A stretch of 50,118 nucleotides of DNA from Myxococcales bacterium. Its GTDB lineage: Bacteria > Myxococcota_A > SURF-8. The position numbers were made by a program, and so were the translations under genes. Below, in pieces: positions 13,942 through 22,508 of the stretch. Where the stretch lies: NCBI GenBank assembly GCA_003598065.1, contig QZKR01000020.1:1-50118 (forward strand), in the 5' to 3' direction. Below the pieces are notes generated by a model. The model saw nothing but the letters and a program-made list of their open reading frames with translations. It was not told the origin of the DNA and did no database searches. Each line of letters opens with the position of its first letter. Positions within the stretch are counted from its first letter, which is position 1.

Positions 13942-14056
13942 CGACCAGGTTACGTGGTTCGGCCGGAGAAAGGTCGGACAAAACGAATACGTCCTCTCGG
14001 TTCATGTCTGCCGTGTGTGCGGAAGAAGAAAGAATGTAACGAATGATCACCGATAA
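13907..14056 (+). CDS. Small zinc-ribbon protein
   Basis: 49 residues from the ATG at 13907 (13895 is an in-frame alternative). It begins MKRILCLLGLHDD and ends VHVCRVCGRRKNV. Small proteins with this start and a single C-x2-C are frequent in phage and bacterial accessory regions, with no known function. It overlaps the methyltransferase by 35 bases and the radical SAM gene by 14. Confidence 0.6.
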   Translation: MKRILCLLGLHDDQVTWFGRRKVGQNEYVLSVHVCRVCGRRKNVTNDHR

Positions 14057-14987
14057 GATTGACAACATCACCAGTATCGGCCCGGAATTCCGGGCTTCTT
14101 TTTTGCCCGCCCCGAAAAGCGTCAAGATCGAACTGACGGGACGCTGTAACTACCGATGTGGATTCTGCGCTCTTCGCACCCGTACCGTACAGCCGAAATC
14201 AGACATGGATTGGGATTTGTACACCCGTCTGGTTCTGGAAATGCGACAGGCGGATGTCGAGGAACTCGGGATGTTCTATCTCGGCGAATCCTTTCTTTTC
14301 GATTGGCTCCCAGAGGCAATCCGGTTCGCCAAGTCGGCGGGATTCCCATATGTCTTCCTGACCACGAACGGTTCCTGTGCGACCCCGGAAATGGTCGAAG
14401 CCTGCATGGCCGCCGGGCTGGACTCCCTGAAATTCTCAATGAACAACGCCGATGAAGCACAATTCACGAAAGTCGCCGGGGTGAAGGCGAAACTGTGGGC
14501 CGATGCGATAGCAAATCTTCATGCAGCCCGTAAAATACGCGATCAGGGCCCATACGATTGCGGGTTATACGCTTCTTCGATCCGGTACGACGGCGAACAG
14601 CAGGAGAAAATGGAGGCGTTCCTTGAACGGGACGTAATCCCTTATGTGGATGAGCATTACTGGCTACCCCTTTATTCTATGGGCTCTCTGGCTGCACGGC
14701 GTGAGAAAGAGCTTGGATACCGTCCGATTGCCGGAAACCAGGGGAGACTCGGCAATCTCAGGGAGCCGCTGCCGTGCTGGTCCGCCTTTACCGAGGGACA
14801 TATCACTGCCTCGGGAAAACTCAGCGCGTGTTGTTTCGATGCCGACGAACGTTGGGCGATGGCTGATCTCACGGAAGTTGGGTTCATGGACGGATGGAAT
14901 TCCGAATCCTTCCAACGATTACGGGCCGCTCACTTGAAAAAGGATGTCTTCGGAACGCCGTGTGAGGAATGCGTCGCATATGCCTGA
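14043..14987 (+). CDS. Radical SAM protein with SPASM-type C-terminus
   Basis: 314 residues. C35-x3-C39-x2-C42 (CNYRCGFC) binds the radical SAM iron-sulfur cluster; a TIM-barrel-like body follows. Near the end PCWSAF, SACCFDAD and CEECVAYA supply the extra cysteines of a SPASM domain that holds further clusters. SPASM enzymes modify peptides, proteins or sugars; in glycan loci they act on aminosugars, elsewhere on peptide precursors. The substrate here is open: the cassette points to glycans, but a 60-residue protein follows immediately. Confidence 0.85.
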   Translation: MITDKIDNITSIGPEFRASFLPAPKSVKIELTGRCNYRCGFCALRTRTVQPKSDMDWDLYTRLVLEMRQADVEELGMFYLGESFLFDWLPEAIRFAKSAGFPYVFLTTNGSCATPEMVEACMAAGLDSLKFSMNNADEAQFTKVAGVKAKLWADAIANLHAARKIRDQGPYDCGLYASSIRYDGEQQEKMEAFLERDVIPYVDEHYWLPLYSMGSLAARREKELGYRPIAGNQGRLGNLREPLPCWSAFTEGHITASGKLSACCFDADERWAMADLTEVGFMDGWNSESFQRLRAAHLKKDVFGTPCEECVAYA

Positions 14988-15162
14988 TTGGGGGCGCATC
15001 GAAAATCAATACGGCGTTGATTTCGTGGCCTATCTGAAGAGTATTGGTTATCCGGATGATCCTGTAACCAAAGAACTGTCCGAGAATGACGGATATCCAG
15101 GAATTGAAATAATCCACAGTGCGTGGAAGGCATGGAATGAAGGATTTCGTTGCTATGCCTAG
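14980..15162 (+). CDS. 60-residue protein coupled to the radical SAM gene
   Basis: The start overlaps the radical SAM stop. The sequence (PDWGRIENQYGVDFVAYLKS ... SAWKAWNEGFRCYA) is soluble and rich in aromatic residues, with a single Cys near the end. It could be a partner, a substrate peptide of the SPASM enzyme, or an unrelated small protein. No family recognised. Confidence 0.6.
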   Translation: MPDWGRIENQYGVDFVAYLKSIGYPDDPVTKELSENDGYPGIEIIHSAWKAWNEGFRCYA

Positions 15163-15343
15163 CGAACAAGCAATAACCGGGATGATTTTATTGTTATGCC
15201 TTTATCTCCCGCTTCTAATCTGGCTCGCTTTCGTAATCATAAAAGATAATGGGCTCATATGTCGTCTGATTGATCATAAGACGGTGTATTTCTGTTCTGG
15301 TTGGGTTCGATGCGACAGATGTTTTAAATGGTTTAATCAATGA
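15137..15343 (+). CDS. Small membrane protein with C-terminal CxxC
   Basis: 68 residues from the ATG at 15137 (15155 is also possible). One hydrophobic segment at about 13-35 (ITGMILLLCLYLPLLIWLAF), then a short tail with SGWVRCDRCFKWF. It could tether a cassette enzyme to the inner membrane, where lipid-linked glycans are built; this is a guess from context. It is joined to the next transferase by an ATGA overlap. Confidence 0.6.
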   Translation: MKDFVAMPSEQAITGMILLLCLYLPLLIWLAFVIIKDNGLICRLIDHKTVYFCSGWVRCDRCFKWFNQ

Positions 15344-16047
15344 AAGTCTTTGTTGGCTATGACGCCCGCGAACCGGAAGCTTACAAGGTCTGCGTTCGCT
15401 CGCTCCTGAAACATTCATCTATTGATCTTGATATTATACCACTTCTGGACGCCGACCTAAGGGCGAAGAATTTATACCGGCGACAATACAAGCAACTCGC
15501 CGTGGGCCCGAGATATGATTTTCTTGATGGCAAGCCGTTTTCTACGGATTTTGCGTTCACCCGTTTCCTTGTTCCATCCCTGTGCGATTTTGGACCGGCG
15601 GTTTTCTGCGATGCGGATTTCCTGTGGCGCGGCGATATCAATAGCCTCTTGGATCATTTCGACAATTCCAAGGCTGTGCTGGTTGTCCAACACGACCACA
15701 AGCCGGACGAATCCGAGAAGATGGATCACATGATCCAGGAATCGTACCCGAGAAAGAACTGGTCAAGCCTGATCCTGTGGAACTGCTCGCACTATGCTTG
15801 CCGGGCATTGACGCCAGAGTATGTGAATACAAAACCAGGCTCGGACCTTCATGGGTTCAAATGGGTTGACGACGATCATATCGGGTCGCTCCCCGTTGAG
15901 TGGAATTATCTTGTCGGCTGGAACACGAAGGAACAATGCGAACATCCTTCCGCCGTTCATTTCACGAACGGTATCCCGACGATGCCGGGTTGGTGGAATC
16001 AGGAATATGCCTCGGAATGGCTGAGCACATTGAGAGAAATCCAGTGA
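15340..16047 (+). CDS. GT-A-fold glycosyltransferase (GT8-like)
   Basis: 235 residues. It begins with the GT-A strand MKVFVGYDAREPEA and has the metal-binding DxD in AVFCDADFLWRGD (about residues 89-101). A later GWNTKEQCEHPSAVHFTNG and the ending PGWWNQEY resemble the end of GT8-like enzymes. It transfers a sugar from a nucleotide donor to an unknown acceptor. The stop overlaps the GTG start of a second transferase. Confidence 0.8.
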   Translation: MKVFVGYDAREPEAYKVCVRSLLKHSSIDLDIIPLLDADLRAKNLYRRQYKQLAVGPRYDFLDGKPFSTDFAFTRFLVPSLCDFGPAVFCDADFLWRGDINSLLDHFDNSKAVLVVQHDHKPDESEKMDHMIQESYPRKNWSSLILWNCSHYACRALTPEYVNTKPGSDLHGFKWVDDDHIGSLPVEWNYLVGWNTKEQCEHPSAVHFTNGIPTMPGWWNQEYASEWLSTLREIQ

Positions 16048-16772
16048 GACGCTGCATAACCAGTTTCTCACAAGCAGGATACGCAGAATATGGCAAGAGA
16101 TTTCTCCAGTCCTATGTGGGGCACTGGCCTATTCCAATTACGGTATTCTATGAGCACAAGAAGCCGGATTTCGAGCATGAAAAAGTCTCCTATATCGACT
16201 TGATGGCTGATGAAGACCTGATCTTCTTTCTCATAGATCATGAATGGGAATCCGCAGCGAACGGAATTCAATGGGACGATTCCGGTAAACCCTTTGCTAA
16301 CTATCGCTATCAGGCGTGCAAGTTCGCCAGAAAAATCTACGCGCTTACATCTCCGCGCATGGAAGATTCCGATTGGCTGATCTGGCTGGACGCCGATATC
16401 GAAACCCACAAGGACATCGACGACAGATTCTTTGCAGAAACCTGCAAGAAAGAATTCGTCGCCTCTTATCTCGGGCGGGCGGATTGGCACCATTCCGAAT
16501 GTGGGTTCGTCGCCTACAATATAAACAAGCGTGGCGACGATTTCCTGGCCCGCATGAGGGATATCTACAATTCCGGGGAACTGTTCGATCTGGACGAATG
16601 GCATGATTCGTTCGTTTTCGATCATGTCAGGAAGAAATGCGAGGAAAGCGGATTGAAATTCCTCAACCTGTCCGCCGGGGTGCCGGGGAATCATGTCTGG
16701 CCGAATACGATCCTCGGCGAATACATGAGTCATAACAAAGGCCCAGAACTGAAGGAACGAGCCTATAAATGA
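16044..16772 (+). CDS. Second GT-A-like glycosyltransferase
   Basis: 242 residues from a GTG that overlaps the previous stop. WLIWLDADIETHK carries the DxD motif at mid-protein; SECGFVAYNINKRGDD and EWHDSFVFDHV follow, as in phage and bacterial nucleotide-diphospho-sugar transferases. The N-terminus (RRCITSFSQAGYAEYGKRFL) matches the usual opening of this group. It works in the same cassette as the GT8-like enzyme, perhaps adding a second sugar. Confidence 0.75.
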   Translation: MRRCITSFSQAGYAEYGKRFLQSYVGHWPIPITVFYEHKKPDFEHEKVSYIDLMADEDLIFFLIDHEWESAANGIQWDDSGKPFANYRYQACKFARKIYALTSPRMEDSDWLIWLDADIETHKDIDDRFFAETCKKEFVASYLGRADWHHSECGFVAYNINKRGDDFLARMRDIYNSGELFDLDEWHDSFVFDHVRKKCEESGLKFLNLSAGVPGNHVWPNTILGEYMSHNKGPELKERAYK

Positions 16773-18160
16773 GCCGTTATATCCAACTTCATGCATTGAT
16801 CGACCATCACAAGCCGCAGACGTTCGTTGAGATCGGTACTTGGAACGGGATGCGAGCACTTGAGCTTTCCAAGTCCCTTCTCAAGCACCATCAACAGGTC
16901 ATGTATTATGGGTTCGACCTGTTCGAAGACGCTACGGAAGAAACCGATAAGGCAGAGTTGAACGTCAAGGCCCATTCCAGCTTGGAAGCGGTAACTGATC
17001 TGCTGTCCCAAGTAGGGCCGGGATTCAAATTCACCCTGATCAAAGGTAATACCCGCGAGACGCTTCCGAAATGGAAGTCGCAGCTTTCGCAGGCTGACAT
17101 GGTGTTCATCGACGGCGGGCACTCAGTCGAAACCATCGCGTCGGACTATGAGAATGTGAGGGGGGCGAAGGTCGTCATTTTCGACGACTATTATGTCCCT
17201 GATGACAAGGGGAGATGTCAGGACACGGAAAAACACGGCTGCAACAAGCTCCTTGAAAACGTACCTCATACGATCCTGTCCGCGAAAGACCCGGTGAAGG
17301 GGGGCGGATTGGTGCAAATGGCCGTCAGTCCTCCGGAGGCGGCAAAGATACAGCTACAGCGGAACGTAGAGGTCAAGACCAAGAACTGCGTCCCGCATCC
17401 GGAGATACAGGCAAACATCCGATATTCGGTCGGATTGAAACCACCGTTGATGCCGAAGATGCCGGCCCACAAACACCTTGCCTTGATGTGCTCGGGCGGC
17501 CCTTCGCTGGAATGGTATCTCTACGAACTGGCGGAAAAACAGAAGGCCGGCGGGAAACTCGTATGTGTCAAGCACGCCCACGATCTTCTGCTGAAAAACA
17601 ACATCGTGCCGGATTTCTGCATCCTTCTCGACCCGAGGGGACATGTGCAGGACTTCATTGATAACCCGCATCCCGAGGTTCATTACCTCGTGGCGTCGAT
17701 GTGCCATCCGTCCACGTTCGACAAGCTGATCGAGAAAAAGGCGAAGCTGTGGACGTATCATGCTGCAGTAGGCGCCGATGAACAAAATCTGCTCAAGGAA
17801 ATCGGTGGACAGGGGCTTCTTATCGGTGGCGGGTCTTCCTCTTGCACAAGAGGGATTTCCGTCATGTGGTCCATCGGATTCCGCAGATTCGAATTGTTTG
17901 GGTATGATTCGTCGTATGTCGAACCGCCAAATTTGTGGAATATGGAACCGGAAGAGCGCAACAAGTTTTGCAAGATCGCCATCAATGGGCGGGAATTTTA
18001 TACGGACTTCGAGAAGCTCGCGGAAGTCCAGGATTACGAAAAACTCAGGAAACACGACATGGGCGGGGATTTCACCGTCCACGGCGGCGGTATGATCCCC
18101 CATGTCGAAAGGATTTTGACACAGAATGTCAATGATACCTTCAGACGCATCTTCGGCTGA
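16769..18160 (+). CDS. Fusion of methyltransferase and DUF115/MptE-like domain
   Basis: 463 residues in two parts. Residues about 1-190 are a class I methyltransferase (FVEIGTWNGMRALELSK, ADMVFIDGGHSVETIASDY, KVVIFDDYYV). Residues about 225-420 are DUF115/MptE-like (LALMCSGGPSLEWYL, VKHAHDLLLKNNIVPDFCIL, LDPRGHV, GGGSSSCTRGISVMWSIGF, LFGYDSSY). DUF115 is best known from Maf-type proteins of flagellin glycosylation. A fusion of the two in a phage head operon is unusual. The gene ends the cassette and overlaps the portal gene by 35 bases. Confidence 0.8.
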   Translation: MSRYIQLHALIDHHKPQTFVEIGTWNGMRALELSKSLLKHHQQVMYYGFDLFEDATEETDKAELNVKAHSSLEAVTDLLSQVGPGFKFTLIKGNTRETLPKWKSQLSQADMVFIDGGHSVETIASDYENVRGAKVVIFDDYYVPDDKGRCQDTEKHGCNKLLENVPHTILSAKDPVKGGGLVQMAVSPPEAAKIQLQRNVEVKTKNCVPHPEIQANIRYSVGLKPPLMPKMPAHKHLALMCSGGPSLEWYLYELAEKQKAGGKLVCVKHAHDLLLKNNIVPDFCILLDPRGHVQDFIDNPHPEVHYLVASMCHPSTFDKLIEKKAKLWTYHAAVGADEQNLLKEIGGQGLLIGGGSSSCTRGISVMWSIGFRRFELFGYDSSYVEPPNLWNMEPEERNKFCKIAINGREFYTDFEKLAEVQDYEKLRKHDMGGDFTVHGGGMIPHVERILTQNVNDTFRRIFG

Positions 18161-20117
18161 GCTTGCGAACCTCGCCCAGAGTCTGCCCGAAGATGAACTG
18201 AAGAAAATTGCCGATCAGTGCATCCGTGAATTCGATGACGACGACGCAACCCGGAAGCCGTGGTTGCAGATGCACGCCGAGTGGATGAAGCTCTTTTATC
18301 AGGACGATAAGCCGAAAAATCCCCCGTGGCAGGGCGCTTCCAGTGAATCTCTACCCTTGCTTGCCGAGGCTTGTGTCCAGTTTCAGGCCCGCGCTTATCG
18401 CAACCTGTTCCCGAACGAACACGTCATCAAGGCGATGCCGGAGGGAGAGGTTACGAATGACAAAAAAGAACGCGCCAACAGGGTCGGGAAACACATAAGC
18501 TGGCAGCTTATGGTCCGCGACAAGCGGTACAAGTCCGACAAGGACGCCCTCCTGCTTTCCGTTCCCCTACATGGATCGTTTTTCACGAAGACCTATTACG
18601 ATCCGTTTTTGGGGAGAAATCGTACCGATAACGTCAGGGCAGAGGATTTGGTTGTCCCCTACGGGGTCGGGCCGAGGGAACTGGAGGATATCGAACGTAA
18701 AACGCACATCATTTGGATGTCCGTCAACCAGACCCGGTCATTGAAAGCATCTGGATATTTTATTGAGGAAGGGAAACCCTATACGCTCGGTCAGAAAACG
18801 GAAACCCAGAAAGCAACCGAGAAACAGGAAGGATTGCAGGAATCCATCCTCCAGCAAGAACACCTGCCCTGCAAAATTCTTGAACAGCACCGCCTTCTCG
18901 ACTTGGATGGGGACGGTCTGGCGGAGCCCTATATCGTAACGCTCGATTACGCCTCAAGGAAGATACTGAGAATCGCGATCCGGTATGAAACGGACGAAAT
19001 GGGGAATCCTATCGGGGACAAGCGACCGATTGAATTCTTCGTCCATTATCCATTTATGCCGAATCCGGATGGGTTCTACGGGCTGGGATATGGGCATCTG
19101 CTTGGTAACATAAATATTGCCCTCAACAAGATGCTTCGTCAGACGGTTGATGCGGCCACGCTCGCGAATGTTGGGAATCATTCAGGATTCGTGAACCAGG
19201 CTGTCGGGGCCGGCAAGGGCGATATCGAATTCCATCTCGGGAAGTTCAAGACCATCCGGGGGACATCGGAAGACCTTTCCCGCTCGATATATCAGTTCAA
19301 ATTCCCTGGTCCTAATGCTGCGCTGATCGAATTGATAGCCCTTCTGGACGGGAAGGGCCGTGGGCTGGCGTCAGTGCCAGAAGCCCTGACCGGACAGATG
19401 GACAAGGTTGTCCAGCCCACGACTGTTCTTGCTCTTATCGAGCAGGGTTTGCAGGTTTTCTCGACGGTCTATGAGCGGATCATCGAATCGTGGAAGCGCG
19501 AACTTGCCATTCACTATCGTTTGAACCGGAAGTACATGCCGAATTCGGAGTACTTCACGATCCAGGATATGGCGCAGGGACTCCAGAATCTGGCCATCGG
19601 AAAAGACGACTACAAGGATGACTTCCTCGTTACGCCTATCGTCGATCCGAAGATGGCGACCGAACAGCAGAGGCTTGCTAAGGCACAGGCCGAATGGCAG
19701 TTCGTTTCTACGAATCCCATTATCATGCAGAATCCAATTGCATTGTACCGGGCGTCGAAGCGTTATCTTGAAGCCATCGGCTCGACGGACATAGATGAGA
19801 TTCTTCCCCCGATGGTCGCTGACACGCCGCCGAGGGTGGACGATCAGGGGATAGAGAACATGGGGGCGCTCCAACCGATTCCCATGATGTCCGATGTCTA
19901 TATGGACCAGAACCACCTTGAGCATATCAAGAAGATCGACGAATTCCTGCAATCCCCGTATGCCGCACAGATCACGCCAATGGGCCTTCAGATTCTCATG
20001 GGGCATCGGCAGAAGCACGCCGCGTTCCTGTACGGCATGACGGAAACAAATCTGCCTTCCGTCATTGACGATAAGGCTCCGACTATCCCAAGTGCCCAGA
20101 TGGCTCCGCTCCAATGA
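18126..20117 (+). CDS. Portal protein (P22-like podovirus type)
   Basis: 663 residues, the usual length for P22-type portals. The start overlaps the cassette. Key portal-like features are the acidic N-terminus with WLQMHAEWMKLFY, the clip/stem region (PFMPNPDGFYGLGYGHLLGN, NKMLRQTVDAATLAN) and the long C-terminal helical barrel. Twelve copies form the DNA channel at the special vertex and dock the terminase. The type predicts a short tail and headful packaging. Confidence 0.9.
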   Translation: MSMIPSDASSAELANLAQSLPEDELKKIADQCIREFDDDDATRKPWLQMHAEWMKLFYQDDKPKNPPWQGASSESLPLLAEACVQFQARAYRNLFPNEHVIKAMPEGEVTNDKKERANRVGKHISWQLMVRDKRYKSDKDALLLSVPLHGSFFTKTYYDPFLGRNRTDNVRAEDLVVPYGVGPRELEDIERKTHIIWMSVNQTRSLKASGYFIEEGKPYTLGQKTETQKATEKQEGLQESILQQEHLPCKILEQHRLLDLDGDGLAEPYIVTLDYASRKILRIAIRYETDEMGNPIGDKRPIEFFVHYPFMPNPDGFYGLGYGHLLGNINIALNKMLRQTVDAATLANVGNHSGFVNQAVGAGKGDIEFHLGKFKTIRGTSEDLSRSIYQFKFPGPNAALIELIALLDGKGRGLASVPEALTGQMDKVVQPTTVLALIEQGLQVFSTVYERIIESWKRELAIHYRLNRKYMPNSEYFTIQDMAQGLQNLAIGKDDYKDDFLVTPIVDPKMATEQQRLAKAQAEWQFVSTNPIIMQNPIALYRASKRYLEAIGSTDIDEILPPMVADTPPRVDDQGIENMGALQPIPMMSDVYMDQNHLEHIKKIDEFLQSPYAAQITPMGLQILMGHRQKHAAFLYGMTETNLPSVIDDKAPTIPSAQMAPLQ

Positions 20118-20299
20118 TGGAAAAAGAGGAACGTCTGGCATGGGGGAACAGTTTCCCTACGAAGGATTTCCTGAGAGAGCTTACACAGAGATTCCAGCCC
20201 GGCGAGGAATGGGCGAGAACGTCGAACTTCGACCGGGTTAATATGCTCAGGGGGCAGAAAGAGGTTCTTGACTGGATTTTCGAGGAATATCTGAAATGA
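20114..20299 (+). CDS. Small protein between portal and structural protein
   Basis: 61 residues, acidic and helical (EERLAWGNSFPTKDFLRELT). Start and stop overlap both neighbours by four bases. Probably a small head-assembly protein by position only. Confidence 0.65.
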   Translation: MMEKEERLAWGNSFPTKDFLRELTQRFQPGEEWARTSNFDRVNMLRGQKEVLDWIFEEYLK

Positions 20300-21390
20300 A
20301 TTTCATGCAAGAACTAGCCAGGGCTACACAGAAAAAGCCGATTAATGAACAATATGGTATGGATTGGTTATCGAATTTGTCTCGCTATCGCATGGCCGAA
20401 CGGCGCGGTAGAACGGCCAAAGGCAGGGAGCGCCACGTCGAAAATTATCCGTCGAACATGCCGGAAATTGCTGATGATATGGCGATGATGGGGCGTGGCG
20501 GCGACAACATGGTCGCCCACATGACCAAGGGTGAATTCAATATCCCCCGGAAGGTTCTCGACGAAAATCCGAATCTTCTTGGTGCTATCGCCAAGGCCAT
20601 GACTCGTTCCGGTCTTGACTGGACGGAATTCGTCGCCGGCTCTCCGAACATGAAGCGAAATCCTGAAACCGGGGCCGGGGAATTTTATGTCGGCGAAGGT
20701 ACATCCGGTGATGCGCCTGGAATCGATGCGAGCATTTCTGATACAGGCGCGTCTATCGGTGGTGCTCCTGGAATGGAGGGCATTTCTGATCCTGGCCAGA
20801 CTGGCGCTCCAACGGGCGTATCTCCGGCTGAAGGTGGAGGTGGTATTGGCGGAAACATCAGTTTTTCGGAACAGGTGAACCAGGCGGTCCCAAGTCTTCT
20901 GGGCTATTCCATGTATAGCAAGGGGGCCGAACAAATTGGTTCGAGCATTAATGCCTTACTCGGCGCTCTTGGCATCGAAGGGAGCGCGCCGGCTGTTGGT
21001 TCTGCTGACCCGGGCGGGCATGGAATAGGGACGCTCGAAAATCTTTCCCCGGCCCAAAAAGAAACGCTTGAAGAAGTCATCAAGAAATATTCCCGCCCTG
21101 TGGAACTAGCTCAGCCCGGTTTTCTTGGTCTAGGAGCAGGAATGACGCCGCTCCAGCTTCGTTCGGCTATCGCAACATATGGAACCGAAGGCGAGGATTC
21201 AGCATTCGATGATCCTCTAACCAAATCTTACTACAAGAATCTTCTGCAGCGATCATTGATTTCCGATACCGGAGAACTCGGGGACTATTCCCAGATTCTC
21301 CCCATAGAGCATCGTTATCTACAGCAGGCGCTCGGGCTGAACTATCAGCCCACGACCCAAGGCCTTCTGGACGCCATCGCGGCGTCGTAA
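20296..21390 (+). CDS. Head-associated or ejection-type protein
   Basis: 364 residues. A region at about 70-130 (GGDNMVAHMTKGEFNIPRKV, then NMKRNPETGAGEFYVG) resembles a motif in phage virion proteins in which a short loop before an IPR/VL helix is conserved. A long Gly/Ser/Ala-rich linker (about 135-195) follows, then a mixed helical C-terminus. Such linkers suit proteins packed in the capsid and unfolded during ejection. Not identified more closely. Confidence 0.55.
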   Translation: MNFMQELARATQKKPINEQYGMDWLSNLSRYRMAERRGRTAKGRERHVENYPSNMPEIADDMAMMGRGGDNMVAHMTKGEFNIPRKVLDENPNLLGAIAKAMTRSGLDWTEFVAGSPNMKRNPETGAGEFYVGEGTSGDAPGIDASISDTGASIGGAPGMEGISDPGQTGAPTGVSPAEGGGGIGGNISFSEQVNQAVPSLLGYSMYSKGAEQIGSSINALLGALGIEGSAPAVGSADPGGHGIGTLENLSPAQKETLEEVIKKYSRPVELAQPGFLGLGAGMTPLQLRSAIATYGTEGEDSAFDDPLTKSYYKNLLQRSLISDTGELGDYSQILPIEHRYLQQALGLNYQPTTQGLLDAIAAS

Positions 21391-21392
21391 TC

Positions 21393-21422
21393 GCGTCTGG
21401 CCGCTTCAGGCCCGTTAGACGC
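21393..21422 (+). other. Intergenic hairpin
   Basis: GCGTCT (21393-21398) pairs with AGACGC (21417-21422), with an inner GGCC/GGCC stem. It lies in the only gap between the 364-residue gene and the co-chaperonin gene. There is no U-run, so it may slow transcription or protect RNA ends rather than terminate. Confidence 0.5.
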
Positions 21423-21447
21423 ACTTTCCTCAAAGCACGGAGCTTAC

Positions 21448-21735
21448 ATGGCAATCGACCCTCTATTTGCGCGCGTACTCCTTCAGCGGGAAAAGCTGAA
21501 GACTTCTATTATCATTCCGGACATAGCGGCGAAGCGAAACGCCCCCTGTATCGGGACGGTCCTGAAGACCGGAGATACCTGTGAAGACAGGATCAAGGGA
21601 CTTGTTGGAAAGAAAGTCCTTTTCGGCCAGCACGCCGGGACATGGATCAATGAGGACGGAACGGCCGTCGCCGATCCGCTGAAGGCCGAATTTTTCATGT
21701 GCATGGAAGAAGACCTACTTGGAGTCATCGAATGA
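21448..21735 (+). CDS. GroES-like co-chaperonin
   Basis: 95 residues, the length of GroES. It opens with DPLFARVLLQREKLKT (compare PLHDRVIVKR in GroES), has a mobile-loop hydrophobic patch SIIIP, then CIGTVLKTGD, KKVLFGQHAGTWI and a final EEDLLGVIE (compare ESDILAIVE). It would form a seven-fold lid on host GroEL and change which proteins fold inside, most likely the phage capsid protein, since its gene lies between portal and capsid genes. No phage GroEL is present. Overlaps the scaffold gene by four bases. Confidence 0.8.
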   Translation: MAIDPLFARVLLQREKLKTSIIIPDIAAKRNAPCIGTVLKTGDTCEDRIKGLVGKKVLFGQHAGTWINEDGTAVADPLKAEFFMCMEEDLLGVIE

Positions 21736-22508
21736 CCGAGCAGACAGCAGAACAGCAAACCGAAGTGAAAACGGAGCAGAAGCCGGGTACGGAATTCGTC
21801 GATTTCGCGGACCTTCCCCCGGAAGTAAGGGAAAAAGTCGAGCCGCGGTTCAAGCGTTTGTACTGGAACTTGAAAGAGCATGAACGCGCTCTTGTCGATA
21901 TCGGTTCCCGGTACAAGGTGGTTGAAGACGAGCTTCTGAATCTCAAGCAGAATCACGTCAACCAGAAGACCGAAGACGAATTGACCGGGCTGAGACGCGA
22001 GAAGATCGCGGCTCTTGAACGGGCCGATTATGTCCGCGCCGCCGAACTGGACGAGAAGATTTTCGAAATCAAGGCTCAACCAAAAAAAGCCGAGGTCAAG
22101 CAGCCGGAAACTACCGAAGCCCAGCTTGGCCCCACTGAAATGGCGGCCTATCAGATGTGGTCCGGCCAGACGGATCAGAATGGGAATCTCATGCGTCCGT
22201 GGACGCAGAAGACGCACCCGCTGTTCTCGAAGGCAATGGCTGAGGTTCATGCCGTAGGGGCGGACCCGAGATTTTCCGGCGAACCTGTTGAAAAAATTCT
22301 ACAGGAAATCGATCGCCGCATGGGGATAACCGGGCGCCCGGCCGCGCAACAGGTTCTTGGCGCCTCGCAGACACGTCAGGTGGACAAGAAAATTGCATTG
22401 TCCGAAGACGAAAAGCGGGTTGCCCGCAGACTTTACCGCCTCTCCGGCATCGTGAAAAACGACGATGAGGCATTTGACCGCTATCTGAAAGCAAAGGGGA
22501 CAAAGTAA
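21732..22508 (+). CDS. Scaffolding protein candidate
   Basis: 258 residues from the ATG at 21732. Highly charged, with a long helical middle (ELLNLKQNHVNQKTEDELTG ... AALERADYVRAAELDEKIFE) and a basic C-terminal end (EDEKRVARRLYRL...FDRYLKAKGTK). Acidic start, coiled coil and basic tail are the usual build of phage scaffolds, which guide the coat into a prohead and then leave. The position two genes before the capsid gene supports this. Confidence 0.7.
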   Translation: MTEQTAEQQTEVKTEQKPGTEFVDFADLPPEVREKVEPRFKRLYWNLKEHERALVDIGSRYKVVEDELLNLKQNHVNQKTEDELTGLRREKIAALERADYVRAAELDEKIFEIKAQPKKAEVKQPETTEAQLGPTEMAAYQMWSGQTDQNGNLMRPWTQKTHPLFSKAMAEVHAVGADPRFSGEPVEKILQEIDRRMGITGRPAAQQVLGASQTRQVDKKIALSEDEKRVARRLYRLSGIVKNDDEAFDRYLKAKGTK

